Of a DNA stretch of 64,000 nt, positions 1 through 9,072 are shown piece after piece. Numbering within the stretch: position 1 is the stretch's first letter; each line of letters begins with the position of its first letter. The stretch is from Acinetobacter geminorum (GTDB lineage Bacteria; Pseudomonadota; Gammaproteobacteria; Pseudomonadales; Moraxellaceae): the NCBI RefSeq assembly GCF_013009345.1, contig NZ_JABELE010000006.1, forward strand, positions 62,001 through 126,000, written 5' to 3'. The position numbers and the translations under genes are program-made. The notes beneath the pieces were generated by a model. It ran no database searches. It was not told the origin of the DNA and saw nothing but the letters and a program-made list of their open reading frames with translations.

Positions 1-3000
1 AAATTACAATATCTCTGAACATTCGCATCATCAAGTGGTGCGTCCACTTCATCTAATACGCAAAACGGTGCCGGATTTAATCTAAAAATCGCAAATACTA
101 ATGCTAACGCTGTTAAAGCCTTTTCTCCACCGGAAAGTAATGCTAGAGAACTATTTTTCTTACCCGGCGGCCTTGCCATCAGTTTAACACCAGATTGCCA
201 GTCATCTTCAAGACTTAAACTCGCCTCACCACCATTAAAAACCTTTGGAAACAGATTTTGCAACTCCTGATTGATCTGATCAAAAGTTGTCATAAACAGC
301 TTACGAGTTTCTTGGTCAATGCTTTTCATCGCATCTTTTAATTGAGTTACCGTATTTTCCAAATCTTGAATCTGGTGACTCAGCTCATCAAAACGTTGAG
401 AAACTTCTTCAAACTCTTGCGAAGCGGCAAGATTAACCGCACCGATTTTTTCAAACTGTTTCTGTACTTTTTCCAGTTTTTGCTGGTGCTCGGCTAAATC
501 TATTTGTAAGCCTTTTTGGAGTTCGGCATTTAGCTCTTTAAGCTGCTCTTGATAATGCTCACGATCTGATTTGGCTGCTTGCCATGCCAACCGTTTCGCT
601 TCAAGTTGTTCTCTGAGCTGCTCATCTTTTTGTTGATATTGATGACGCTGATCGGTCAAAGTCTGCTGTTTTTCCTGCACACTATTGAGTTCAAGCTGCC
701 ATTCATTCCAGTTCTTTTGCAACTTTTCAGTTTGAGCAAATTGTTGCTGAAACTCTGACTCAAGATTCGGTAGCTCTAATTGAATAGGGTCAACAAACTT
801 TTTCGCTTGCTCCATTTGAGCTGCAATTTGCTGATATTGACTTTGCAAGAACGAGATATCTTTTTCAAGCAACTCAACCTGTTGAGTAGTCTGAGTACTA
901 TTACGGCGTAAAACTTCACGTTCTTGTTGTTGATGTTGCAAGGCTTGTTGCTGTTCTTCTAGCTGCTCTGTTAATTCTTCTACCCGAAATTGCAAAGTTT
1001 TATAGTCAGGTAAAATGGTTTCGAGCTTGATTGCTAATGCATGCAAATCAATTTCAAGATCATCTTTTTGCATTGCATCTTCTTCAAGCTGCATATCCAA
1101 CTGACCAAGTTGATCTTTTAATTGCTGTTTTTGCAGTAAAAATGCTTGTGCCGCGGTTTGTTGCTTAGCAATTTGTACATCAAGCTGTTGTAAGTCTTTT
1201 TGCTTTTGTTTCACAACTTGCTGTTTGTGCTGCACACTTGACTGTAAGTGCGCTAACTCATCTTTTTGCTGAACTACGATTTGATCTAATGTTTGTAATT
1301 CAGGTTGTTGCTTTTCAAGAGCTTGTTCAATTTCGTCTAGACGAATACGGTGGCTCAGCATACCTTGTGCACTTTGACTTTCGTCATCATACATAAGGGC
1401 AATCACCCAATCCTGCCCGACATGATAGCCATCTAAAGTCAAAACAGACTGACCATGTTGCAATTGCTTTTGCTCATTTAAAGCTTGAGTCAAATCTTGT
1501 GCAATCGCTACATTTGAAAAGATTGATAGTTGTGGCGATGCAATCCACTCATTTAAACAAGCCAAGTTCCCTTTAAATTTACTTGTTTGCTCTGAAGGTT
1601 TTAACTGGCGGGCAACTCCTTCTTGAAAGACTTGTTCGGTCTCAAGAATATGAGCTTGTAACCATTTTGCTAAAAACTTCTCAACAATCTGCGCATGCGG
1701 TTTGCCCTGCTCTGTTAACTCTAGAGCTTGCATTAAACGTAACGTATCTTGGTTTTGCTTTGGACTTTGTTTAGCAACAAGCTGGCTTAAGTTTTTCTGC
1801 TCTGATAATAAAACTTGGATTTCTGTTTTCAGTGTTTGCTGCTGGTTTTTATTTACCTGATGCGCTTGTTGAGCTTGTTCAATATGCTGCACATATTGCT
1901 CAATTTCAGTTTCAAGCGTCGAAATTTCACTACGCAACTGTTGTTGCAGTTGCTCAAGCTCACCCTGCTCACCTTCATGAACATGCGATTGAATTTGGTT
2001 TGCTTGATGTTGCAAAGTTTCTTTTTGCTGCTCAATGCGCTGAACATTTTTACCTAACTGTTCAATTTGAGCTGACATCTGCATTTTTTGCTGCTGTTGT
2101 TTTTCAACCTGAGCTTTTATTTGTTCAAACTGTTGTTGTGCTTGTTTTTGCTGAGATTGTAAATCAGCAAAGTTTTGTTCAGCCTCCGTCGCTGTATGCT
2201 CGACTCCAGTTAAAGCTTCTGTTTGTTCTTCTAGCTGATTATTCAGTGTTTCAAGTTGCAATTCAGAAAGCTGTAAACGTTCTTTAGTTTGGGCTTTTTG
2301 CTGCTCTAATTGAACGAGAGTCGTACTATTTTGCTGGTATAGACTCTGTTTTTGTTCGAGAGTCATTTTCAGCTCAGATAGTTTCTTTTCAGCTTGTTGC
2401 CATTCTTGTTGTAGCGGTGAAGATTGCTGAATAAGTCGCTGAAACAAAGCACTGGTTGCTTCTAAATCATGTTCAATCGTGCTTAATTCCGAGCGAACCA
2501 ATTTAAAGGTTTCACCCAATTCATTCATTTGAACGGTATATTCTTCTTGTAGGCGTACACTTTTCTCTGCCTGAAAAGACAAAATTTCAATTTTGAGCGT
2601 ACGAATCTGGCTTTCTAAATTTTTATATTGAACCGCTGCTTCTGACTGACGCTTAAGTGTTTTAAGCTGCGATTTTAACTCTAGTACAATATCGTCTAAG
2701 CGCGAAAGATTTTGCTCTGTTTGCTCAAGATGCTGTAAAGTTTCACGGCGACGGGCCTGATAACGAGAAACACCCGCGGCTTCCTCAATGAACACACGCA
2801 TTTCTTCAGGCTTGGCATCAACCAAACGATTAATCATGCCTTGCTCAATGACTGCATAAGAGCGTGGGCCTAAGCCTGTCCCCAAGAAAATATCGGTAAT
2901 ATCACGGCGGCGACAACGTGTACCATTTAAGAAATATTCTGACTTACCTTCACGCGTGACCTGACGGCGAACGGCTAACTCATTATAAGCATTATACGAT

Positions 3001-3278
3001 CCACCCAACTTTCCATAAGTATTATCAAAGCGTAGCTCAACACTGGCCACACCAACGGGCTTACGTTTGGAAGTCCCCGTAAAAATAACATCTTGCATGC
3101 TACCACCACGGAGCTGACGAGCATTTGACTCCCCCATCACCCAGCGGATTGCATCGATTACATTGGATTTGCCACAACCATTTGGACCAACCACTGCTGT
3201 GCGGTTAGCCTTAAAATTTAAGGTTGTACTATCTGCAAAAGATTTAAAGCCGGAAAGTTTTAAACTGCTTAAACGCAT
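1..3278 (-). CDS. smc: Chromosome segregation protein SMC (3' end outside window)
   Basis: ATPase of the condensin-like complex that organises and segregates the chromosome. The start is ATG at 3278. Residues 31-39 read GPNGCGKSN (Walker A). Long Gln/Glu/Lys-rich coiled coils flank a hinge at about residues 500-650. Near the left edge the ABC signature LSGGEK is followed by a Walker B region with VLDEVDAPLDDANV. About 1,092 codons are visible, so only the last few dozen residues are missing. A GntR-type gene ends 10 bp upstream of the start, so the two may be co-transcribed. The identity is clear from the paired N- and C-terminal ATPase motifs. Confidence 0.96.
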   Translation of the reverse strand, partial: MRLSSLKLSGFKSFADSTTLNFKANRTAVVGPNGCGKSNVIDAIRWVMGESNARQLRGGSMQDVIFTGTSKRKPVGVASVELRFDNTYGKLGGSYNAYNELAVRRQVTREGKSEYFLNGTRCRRRDITDIFLGTGLGPRSYAVIEQGMINRLVDAKPEEMRVFIEEAAGVSRYQARRRETLQHLEQTEQNLSRLDDIVLELKSQLKTLKRQSEAAVQYKNLESQIRTLKIEILSFQAEKSVRLQEEYTVQMNELGETFKLVRSELSTIEHDLEATSALFQRLIQQSSPLQQEWQQAEKKLSELKMTLEQKQSLYQQNSTTLVQLEQQKAQTKERLQLSELQLETLNNQLEEQTEALTGVEHTATEAEQNFADLQSQQKQAQQQFEQIKAQVEKQQQQKMQMSAQIEQLGKNVQRIEQQKETLQHQANQIQSHVHEGEQGELEQLQQQLRSEISTLETEIEQYVQHIEQAQQAHQVNKNQQQTLKTEIQVLLSEQKNLSQLVAKQSPKQNQDTLRLMQALELTEQGKPHAQIVEKFLAKWLQAHILETEQVFQEGVARQLKPSEQTSKFKGNLACLNEWIASPQLSIFSNVAIAQDLTQALNEQKQLQHGQSVLTLDGYHVGQDWVIALMYDDESQSAQGMLSHRIRLDEIEQALEKQQPELQTLDQIVVQQKDELAHLQSSVQHKQQVVKQKQKDLQQLDVQIAKQQTAAQAFLLQKQQLKDQLGQLDMQLEEDAMQKDDLEIDLHALAIKLETILPDYKTLQFRVEELTEQLEEQQQALQHQQQEREVLRRNSTQTTQQVELLEKDISFLQSQYQQIAAQMEQAKKFVDPIQLELPNLESEFQQQFAQTEKLQKNWNEWQLELNSVQEKQQTLTDQRHQYQQKDEQLREQLEAKRLAWQAAKSDREHYQEQLKELNAELQKGLQIDLAEHQQKLEKVQKQFEKIGAVNLAASQEFEEVSQRFDELSHQIQDLENTVTQLKDAMKSIDQETRKLFMTTFDQINQELQNLFPKVFNGGEASLSLEDDWQSGVKLMARPPGKKNSSLALLSGGEKALTALALVFAIFRLNPAPFCVLDEVDAPLDDANVQRYCN

Positions 3279-3288
3279 AATGCCCTAA

Positions 3289-3984
3289 CTAGCGGCGTGA
3301 GCGTCTTGCCCAAGCCAATTCAATCTGTTTCATTCGTGTCAGCGATTCCAACACAAGGTTACGTAAGTGTCGACAAAAATCTTCCATAAATAAAGCGGCT
3401 TGTTGTGATTTTCGGATTAAAATTGCATCAGTCACGAGTTTAAATAATGCAAATGCTTCTTGTAGTTCCCGCTTAGAGGTATTTAAGGTCAAAAAATAAC
3501 TACGACGTAATGAAGGTAATAACTCTTTATAAAATTTCATTAGATAAGGATTACCCACCATATCTTGCTGTTCAGCTAAATATTGGAAGACCCCATCATA
3601 AAATTTTTCGATATCACCTGCTTTGACATGCTCAAGAAGTTGCTCTAATAGCAACTGTAATTGATCTGCTTCATGCGCACGCCATGTTTCGCTCATTCGT
3701 TGTACAATATGCCCCAATAACATCATATTTGTATCAAACAACGCTTTAACTTGTTGTGCAGACATTTCTGAGACAATTGCCCCACGGCGTGGAAATATCT
3801 CAATTAAATGAGTACGCTCTAATAATAACAATGCTTCACGAACTGATCCTCGACTAACGTCAAGTTCTTTGGCAATACGTAGCTCTTGAATACGTTCGCC
3901 TTCTACCAGCTCGCCACTAATGATCTGTTCGCTAATATATTTGACAATTTGCTCAGAAAGACTTTCTGTCTCTTCGAGATTCAT
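3289..3984 (-). CDS. GntR-family (FadR/FCD-type) transcriptional regulator
   Basis: A 231-aa DNA-binding regulator. Residues 8-75 form a GntR winged helix (IISGELVEGERIQE, then LDVSRGSVREALLLLE, then a wing ending PRRGAIV). Residues 85-215 are all-helical and fit the FCD ligand-binding domain. The ligand is not predictable. It reads toward smc with a 10-bp gap. A perfect 13-bp palindrome of GT-N3-AC type lies 90-102 bp upstream of the start and fits an autoregulatory FadR-subfamily operator. The family is secure; the target genes are inference. Confidence 0.85.
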   Translation of the reverse strand: MNLEETESLSEQIVKYISEQIISGELVEGERIQELRIAKELDVSRGSVREALLLLERTHLIEIFPRRGAIVSEMSAQQVKALFDTNMMLLGHIVQRMSETWRAHEADQLQLLLEQLLEHVKAGDIEKFYDGVFQYLAEQQDMVGNPYLMKFYKELLPSLRRSYFLTLNTSKRELQEAFALFKLVTDAILIRKSQQAALFMEDFCRHLRNLVLESLTRMKQIELAWARRSRR

Positions 3985-4073
3985 AAATCACCCGCTACTT
4001 TTTATATGCATTAATCCATGCTTTTCTTTCGCATCCTTGTTTTTAACTGATCCCATCGATTAAAAACTATGTC

Positions 4074-4086
4074 ATTGTCTGACAAT
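4074..4086. promoter_or_regulatory. Candidate operator of the GntR-type regulator
   Basis: The 13-bp perfect palindrome ATTGTCTGACAAT lies in the 256-bp gap between the GntR gene and the TSUP gene. Its core GT-N3-AC matches the half-site spacing known for FadR-subfamily GntR proteins. Assignment to this regulator is inference from position and symmetry. Confidence 0.5.
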
Positions 4087-4174
4087 TTCATTGCATTTTA
4101 AGCCAACTCATTTAAAAACAACACCAAAATCAGATGAATAAAAGCTTAGAACACTCTTATATTTTATGAATAAA

Positions 4175-4206
4175 AAAAGCTCGAATTTCTAAAAATTCAA
4201 GCTTTT
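4175..4206 (-). terminator. Rho-independent terminator of the TSUP gene
   Basis: Arms at 4175-4188 and 4193-4206 pair with one G-U in the minus-strand RNA, and a U-run follows. It lies 35 bp past the stop codon of the TSUP transporter gene. Confidence 0.75.
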
Positions 4207-4240
4207 ACATCACAGTCTTATAAATTTAAGATTTTAGTCT

Positions 4241-5044
4241 CTAGTGCATAATGCCTTTATAAATAAAATAACTGCCTACCACCACTAACAGGCAAGCAAA
4301 GCATTTTTTTAACATCTGCGGCGATAACGCATGAGCAACCTTTGCTCCAAACTTCGCCGTGACAAAACTCATGACACTAATGCCAATAAAAGCATAGATA
4401 TGCACATAACCAATCGTGTTAGGCACTGAAATTTGTTCTTTCGCACCAAACCACATAAATCCAATCGCTCCAGCAACTGCAATTGGTAAACCACAAGCGG
4501 CAGAAGTCGCGACTGCTTTTTGCATGACCACGCCATGACGGTTTAAATATGGAACGGTTAAACTTCCTCCCCCAATTCCAAAAATTGCAGAGGCAATACC
4601 AATGCCTCCACCCGCCATGAATTGCATAGGGGTTGAAGGAATCTGACGCGTTGGATCAACAACTACATGTGCTCCTTTAAACATCCGATAGGCCATCACA
4701 ACTGCAAAAATACCAATAAGAAGTTGCAAATGCTGACCAGACATCAGGTCGGCAATACCCGCCCCTAAAAATGAACCTAATACTAACCCTGGTGCTAAAT
4801 TACGAAAAACCGGCCAAAGTACAGCACCCTTTTTATGATGAGCTGAAACAGAACTAAAAGACGTCACAATAATGGTTGCAAGCGATGTTCCGACTGCAAT
4901 ATGCATGATTACTGCGGGGTCGTAGTGCAATTGGGTAAAAACCACATAGAGGATTGGTACAATAATTAGTCCACCACCAACTCCAAACAATCCGGCAGTA
5001 AAACCAGCAATTGCGCCAATGAGTAAATATATGATTAACTCCAT
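4241..5044 (-). CDS. TSUP-family transporter (TauE/SafE-like permease)
   Basis: A 267-aa inner-membrane protein with about eight hydrophobic segments. It carries the two diagnostic Gly-rich repeats GLFGVGGGLIIVP near the N-terminus and IFGIGGGSLTVPYL in the second half. Members export sulfite, sulfonates or related anions; the substrate here is unknown. I chose ATG 5044 (MELIIYLL) because the 52 residues of the longer frame upstream of it are not hydrophobic and overlap the divergent birA gene. Only 28 bp separate this start from the birA start, so the divergent promoters must overlap or lie inside the opposing genes. Confidence 0.85.
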   Translation of the reverse strand: MELIIYLLIGAIAGFTAGLFGVGGGLIIVPILYVVFTQLHYDPAVIMHIAVGTSLATIIVTSFSSVSAHHKKGAVLWPVFRNLAPGLVLGSFLGAGIADLMSGQHLQLLIGIFAVVMAYRMFKGAHVVVDPTRQIPSTPMQFMAGGGIGIASAIFGIGGGSLTVPYLNRHGVVMQKAVATSAACGLPIAVAGAIGFMWFGAKEQISVPNTIGYVHIYAFIGISVMSFVTAKFGAKVAHALSPQMLKKCFACLLVVVGSYFIYKGIMH

Positions 5045-5072
5045 AAATGTTTTACCACTCTGCTCATATTCA

Positions 5073-5825
5073 ATGGATTTAGAGACTCGCCAACTACAAC
5101 AACTTTTAAGCGCAAAAAACCAGCTTCCAGAAGTGGTTTTATTAAAAGCAACCACAACTTCGACCAATGATGATATTCGTGAAATTGCCCAAAAAGGCAT
5201 TACAACGGGCTTGGTTTGCAGTGCTCAACAAACTCAAGGGCGAGGTCAACATCAACGGCAATGGATTTCACCTGAAGGAAACATTTATTTAAGCACATTG
5301 GTGCAAACTCGAACACCCTTAGATGGTCGCTTAGCACTTGAAGTTGCTCTGAATATTTTGCAAATCCCCCAGTTACAAGCTCTGAATTTGCAAGTGAAAT
5401 GGCCAAACGATTTATATAGCGCTCAGGGTAAATGGGGTGGAATTTTAGTCGAACCACTGTCTCAGCATCAGGCTATTGTGGGTGTAGGTATTAATTTAAA
5501 AACACCACCAGTGACTGATAGTGATCAACCAATTACCTCTTTAGAAGATTTGGGCCTAGAGCAAATGGGTCGTCTTGAGTTAATTTCAGAACTTTATATT
5601 GCGATTCAAAATGCTGCTCGCTGGTTTGATCATGGCTGCTACAATTTAGCGGGACGTTTTAACCACCATGCAGCATGGTTAAATCAATTAGTTCAGTTTG
5701 AACATAGCCAAGGACTGGTACATGGCCGTTTCGTTGGAATCTCTAATGAAGGTGCAGTAATTCTTGAAACACCAGAACCACAGCAGTTTTATCAAGGTCG
5801 TTTAAGACCACAGACAACTCAGTAA
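5073..5825 (+). CDS. birA: Biotin--[acetyl-CoA-carboxylase] ligase
   Basis: Attaches biotin to the BCCP subunit of acetyl-CoA carboxylase. Family motifs are the biotinyl-AMP loop GRGQHQRQW, KWPNDLY and GGILVE, followed by a small C-terminal domain. The protein is about 250 aa and lacks the N-terminal helix-turn-helix of E. coli BirA, so it should be a ligase without the biotin-repressor function. An in-frame ATG at 5019 would overlap the opposite TSUP gene, so the ATG at 5073 (MDLETRQL) is preferred. coaX follows after 15 bp, which suggests an operon. Confidence 0.9.
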   Translation: MDLETRQLQQLLSAKNQLPEVVLLKATTTSTNDDIREIAQKGITTGLVCSAQQTQGRGQHQRQWISPEGNIYLSTLVQTRTPLDGRLALEVALNILQIPQLQALNLQVKWPNDLYSAQGKWGGILVEPLSQHQAIVGVGINLKTPPVTDSDQPITSLEDLGLEQMGRLELISELYIAIQNAARWFDHGCYNLAGRFNHHAAWLNQLVQFEHSQGLVHGRFVGISNEGAVILETPEPQQFYQGRLRPQTTQ

Positions 5826-5840
5826 ATAGGTGTTTTCCCA

Positions 5841-6575
5841 ATGAAAAGTTTATGGCTTGATATCGGAAACACCCGCTTAAAATACTGGATTACTGAAAAT
5901 CAGCAAACTATTGAGCATGCAGCCGAGCTACATTTACAGTCTCCTGCCGATTTATTACTTGGGTTAATTCAACACTTTAAGCATCAAGGTCTGCATCGAA
6001 TCGGGATTTCTTCGGTACTCGATACTGAGAATAATCAACGCATTCAGCAGATTTTAAAATGGCTTGAAATTCCAGTAGTTTTTGCGAAAGTTCACTCTGA
6101 ATATGCAGGCTTACAGTGTGGTTATGAAGTTCCGAGTCAGCTCGGGATTGACCGCTGGTTACAAGTGCTAGCTGTAGCTCAAGCAGATGAAAACTATTGC
6201 ATTATTGGTTGCGGAACAGCGCTCACAATTGACCTAACTCAAGGTAAACAGCATTTAGGAGGTTACATCCTGCCTAATTTGTATTTGCAGCGAGATGCTC
6301 TTATTCAAAATACCAAGGGTATTAAAATTCCAGACTCAGCTTTTGATAACCTAAATCCGGGCAATAACACTGTAGATGCAGTACATCACGGTATTTTATT
6401 AGGCCTCATTAGTACCATTGAAAATATTATGCAGCAATCTCCCAAAAAGCTACTGCTAACTGGTGGCGATGCAACACTATTTGCCAAGTTCTTACAAAAA
6501 TATGAGCCTGCTGTGGAAACCGATCTTTTACTCAAAGGACTACAGCAATATATTGCTCATTATCCTAAAGACTAA
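5841..6575 (+). CDS. coaX: Type III pantothenate kinase
   Basis: Catalyses the first step of coenzyme A synthesis, phosphorylating pantothenate. The 244-aa protein has the ASKHA-fold signatures of the type III class: DIGNTRLKYW at the N-terminus, GIDRWLQVLA in the middle, and CGTALTIDL followed by a Gly-rich segment. It lies 15 bp behind birA and ahead of a bidirectional terminator, so birA-coaX is probably one transcription unit joining two cofactor steps of the acyl-CoA/biotin economy. Confidence 0.92.
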   Translation: MKSLWLDIGNTRLKYWITENQQTIEHAAELHLQSPADLLLGLIQHFKHQGLHRIGISSVLDTENNQRIQQILKWLEIPVVFAKVHSEYAGLQCGYEVPSQLGIDRWLQVLAVAQADENYCIIGCGTALTIDLTQGKQHLGGYILPNLYLQRDALIQNTKGIKIPDSAFDNLNPGNNTVDAVHHGILLGLISTIENIMQQSPKKLLLTGGDATLFAKFLQKYEPAVETDLLLKGLQQYIAHYPKD

Positions 6576-6590
6576 AATACACAACAAAAT

Positions 6591-6613
6591 AAAAGGCGCT
6601 ATATGCGCCTTTT
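6591..6613. terminator. Bidirectional terminator between coaX and ffh
   Basis: A perfect 9-bp stem (AAAAGGCGC / GCGCCTTTT) with a 5-nt loop and A/T flanks on both sides. It sits between the convergent coaX and ffh genes. Confidence 0.85.
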
Positions 6614-6624
6614 ATTTTATGGAT

Positions 6625-8037
6625 TTATTTCTTTTGGTCGTTGTTACCAAACAGTGGACCCATTCCGCCACCGCCGCCGCCAAATTGCTTTTGCATATTG
6701 CCTAATGAACGCATCATTTTGCTCATACCAGATGGATTGGCAAACTTCTTCATCATTTTGGCCATTTGTGCTTGTTGCTTGATAAGTTTATTCACTTCAG
6801 CAACATCCATACCACAACCTGCCGCAATACGTTTTTTACGACTTGGGTTCATCAAGTCTGGATTACGGCGCTCTTTAACAGTCATTGACTGGATAATCGC
6901 TTCCATCTTCTTGACTTGTTTTTCAGGGTTCGCTTGCTCAATCGCTTGCTGAATTCCTGCACCGCTCATGCCAGGCAACTTGTCTAAGAAGCCCATCATG
7001 CCGCCCATTTTTTTCATTTGCTCAAATTGCATCAGCATATCTTCAAAGTTGAAGCTACCGCCTTTCTGCAATTTTTTCGCCATTTTTTCGGCTTTTTCTT
7101 TGTCGATTTTACGTTCAACTTCTTCGACTAAAGAAAGTACGTCACCCATGCCTAAAATACGTTGAGCAACACGGTCTGGATGGAATGGTTCTAAAGCATC
7201 AAGCTTCTCACCCATACCCAAGAACTTGATTGGCTTACCAGTAATGGCACGCACAGAAAGCGCTGCACCACCACGTGCATCACCATCAGTTTTAGTAAGA
7301 ATCACACCGGTAAGTGCTAAAGCATCATTAAATGCTTTTGCTGTATTTGCAGCATCCTGACCTGTCATGGCATCAACCACAAACAAAGTTTCAGTCGGCT
7401 TAACTGCTGCATGCAATTCTTTAATTTCATCCATCATGTCTGCATCGACATGTAGACGACCTGCCGTATCGACAATCAATACATCAGCAAACTGGATTTT
7501 TGCCTGTTCAATGGCACGATTAACAATATCAATTGGCTTTTCAGAAGGATCTGAAGGAATAAAGCCTGCACCAACTTCGTTTGAAACAGTTTCTAACTGT
7601 TTAATTGCTGCCGGACGGTAAACGTCGGCAGAAACAGTCATTACTTTTTTCTTTTGACGTTCTTTTAAGAAACGTGCCAGCTTGGCAGCAGTTGTGGTTT
7701 TACCTGCACCTTGTAAACCAGCAAGTAATACTACAACAGGAGGTTTCGCACTTAAATCAAGTGTTTCATTCGCCTCACCCATCATCTTGGTGAGTTCGTC
7801 ATAGACAATTTTTACAAATGCCTGGCCTGGTGATAACTGAGTCATCACTTCTTGGCCCAATGCCTCTTCCTTAACTTTCGCGATAAATTCACGAGTTACA
7901 GGTAACGCGACATCGGCTTCAAGAAGTGCCATACGTACTTCACGTAAGGTATCTTTAATATTGTCTTCGGTCAGCTGCCCTGAGCCAGTAACATTTCTTA
8001 AACTCTGTGTGAGTCGTTCTGTTAAGGTATCAAACAT
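6625..8037 (-). CDS. ffh: Signal recognition particle GTPase Ffh
   Basis: Binds 4.5S RNA and signal sequences of nascent membrane proteins and docks with FtsY. The 470-aa protein has the N domain (1-95), the G domain with GLQGAGKTTTAAKLA at about 106-120, DTAGRLH and TKTDGDARGGAA, and a Met-rich M domain from about residue 300. The C-terminus is Gly/Met-rich (GGGGGGMGP). It diverges from ypjD; the same ffh/ypjD neighbourhood is known in E. coli. Confidence 0.97.
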   Translation of the reverse strand: MFDTLTERLTQSLRNVTGSGQLTEDNIKDTLREVRMALLEADVALPVTREFIAKVKEEALGQEVMTQLSPGQAFVKIVYDELTKMMGEANETLDLSAKPPVVVLLAGLQGAGKTTTAAKLARFLKERQKKKVMTVSADVYRPAAIKQLETVSNEVGAGFIPSDPSEKPIDIVNRAIEQAKIQFADVLIVDTAGRLHVDADMMDEIKELHAAVKPTETLFVVDAMTGQDAANTAKAFNDALALTGVILTKTDGDARGGAALSVRAITGKPIKFLGMGEKLDALEPFHPDRVAQRILGMGDVLSLVEEVERKIDKEKAEKMAKKLQKGGSFNFEDMLMQFEQMKKMGGMMGFLDKLPGMSGAGIQQAIEQANPEKQVKKMEAIIQSMTVKERRNPDLMNPSRKKRIAAGCGMDVAEVNKLIKQQAQMAKMMKKFANPSGMSKMMRSLGNMQKQFGGGGGGMGPLFGNNDQKK

Positions 8038-8177
8038 TGCAAAATCCGCTTAAAATGGCTAGTTGCAAAAAAATCTTTCTCGAAATAGAAAATTTATGCA
8101 TAGAATGCTATAGGATACTTTAGTTCGCAGCGAATTTATATCTTATATAGATGAATTAATCCTGAAAAAGGTTTGAC

Positions 8178-8987
8178 ATGATTAGCCTCCCCTTGGTTTA
8201 CACAATTTTGGCACTCATCGCATATACCACTTCTTTCTGGTATCTGTTTATTCGTTTAATGTCAAAACGTGAACCAAACTCATGGTTATTTGCTTTTGTT
8301 ACTATCTTGGCACTACTGTTGCACGGTACAGTTTTATGCGATGCCATGCTGACACCAGCCGGAATTAACTACGATGTATTTAACCTGATGTCTTTCACAT
8401 CGGGACTTATGCTATTGTTAAGCTTAATTTTTAGTACTTTCCGCCCTATTCTACCGTTAAACTTGTTAGGCATTCCTGTCGCAGCTATTGGTCTTATTTT
8501 AGGTTTTGCATTTAGTCGACCAGACCAATTTATTGAGCAGCATTCGCTAGGTCTTGATACTCATATTATTCTTTCACTTTCTGCCTATGCAGTTTTACTG
8601 ATGGCAACCATACATGCAATCTTAATATGGTTCCAAAATCGTGAACTCAAAAAGAAACAAAAAAAACGTTTTTGGGTCAACTTACTCCCGCCAATTCAAG
8701 CGATGGAATCTTTGTTATTTGACCTAATCATTACTGGTTTCATTTTATTAACGATTGCGCTTACATTTGGTTTTTTAACCATTGATAACTTCTTTGCTCA
8801 GCATCTTGCTCATAAAACCGTATTTAGTATTATCTCTTGGTTTATCTATGGCTCATTACTGATCGGCCATTACAAGCTTGGTTGGAGAGGTCAAAAAGCA
8901 ATTCGTTTTACCTTAATAGGTTTTGTACTTTTAGCGATTGGATTTATCGGTAGTAAATTTGTGCTTGAGATGATCTTAGGGCGCTAG
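8178..8987 (+). CDS. ypjD: CcsA/YpjD-type cytochrome c assembly family membrane protein
   Basis: A 269-aa inner-membrane protein with about eight transmembrane segments and the layout of the cytochrome c assembly (CcsA/CcmC-like) family. It resembles E. coli YpjD, which also neighbours ffh. It has conserved-looking His residues in LLLHGTVL and LSAYAVLLMATIHAIL, but I see no Trp-rich heme-handling motif, so a role in heme export is not shown. It ends at a hairpin terminator (9014-9048). Confidence 0.75.
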   Translation: MISLPLVYTILALIAYTTSFWYLFIRLMSKREPNSWLFAFVTILALLLHGTVLCDAMLTPAGINYDVFNLMSFTSGLMLLLSLIFSTFRPILPLNLLGIPVAAIGLILGFAFSRPDQFIEQHSLGLDTHIILSLSAYAVLLMATIHAILIWFQNRELKKKQKKRFWVNLLPPIQAMESLLFDLIITGFILLTIALTFGFLTIDNFFAQHLAHKTVFSIISWFIYGSLLIGHYKLGWRGQKAIRFTLIGFVLLAIGFIGSKFVLEMILGR

Positions 8988-9013
8988 GAAAATTAAAATT
9001 TAATCGATACTAG

Positions 9014-9048
9014 ACAGCGTTATGCATATCCCGTATAACGCTGTTTTT
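9014..9048 (+). terminator. Rho-independent terminator of ypjD
   Basis: A perfect 10-bp stem (ACAGCGTTAT at 9014-9023 with ATAACGCTGT at 9035-9044), an 11-nt loop and a TTTT tail. The ATG at 9022, an apparent upstream start for dusC, lies inside this hairpin. Confidence 0.85.
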
Positions 9049-9072
9049 CGTTTTACTCAGGTGACACAGACT

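Noticed and set aside
1583..2287. Plus-strand ORFs inside smc
   Set aside because: They are antisense shadows of the smc coiled coil; the composition follows the opposite frame.
5019..5072. Upstream extension of birA to ATG 5019
   Set aside because: It would overlap the divergent TSUP gene, and the added residues do not resemble a BirA N-terminus.
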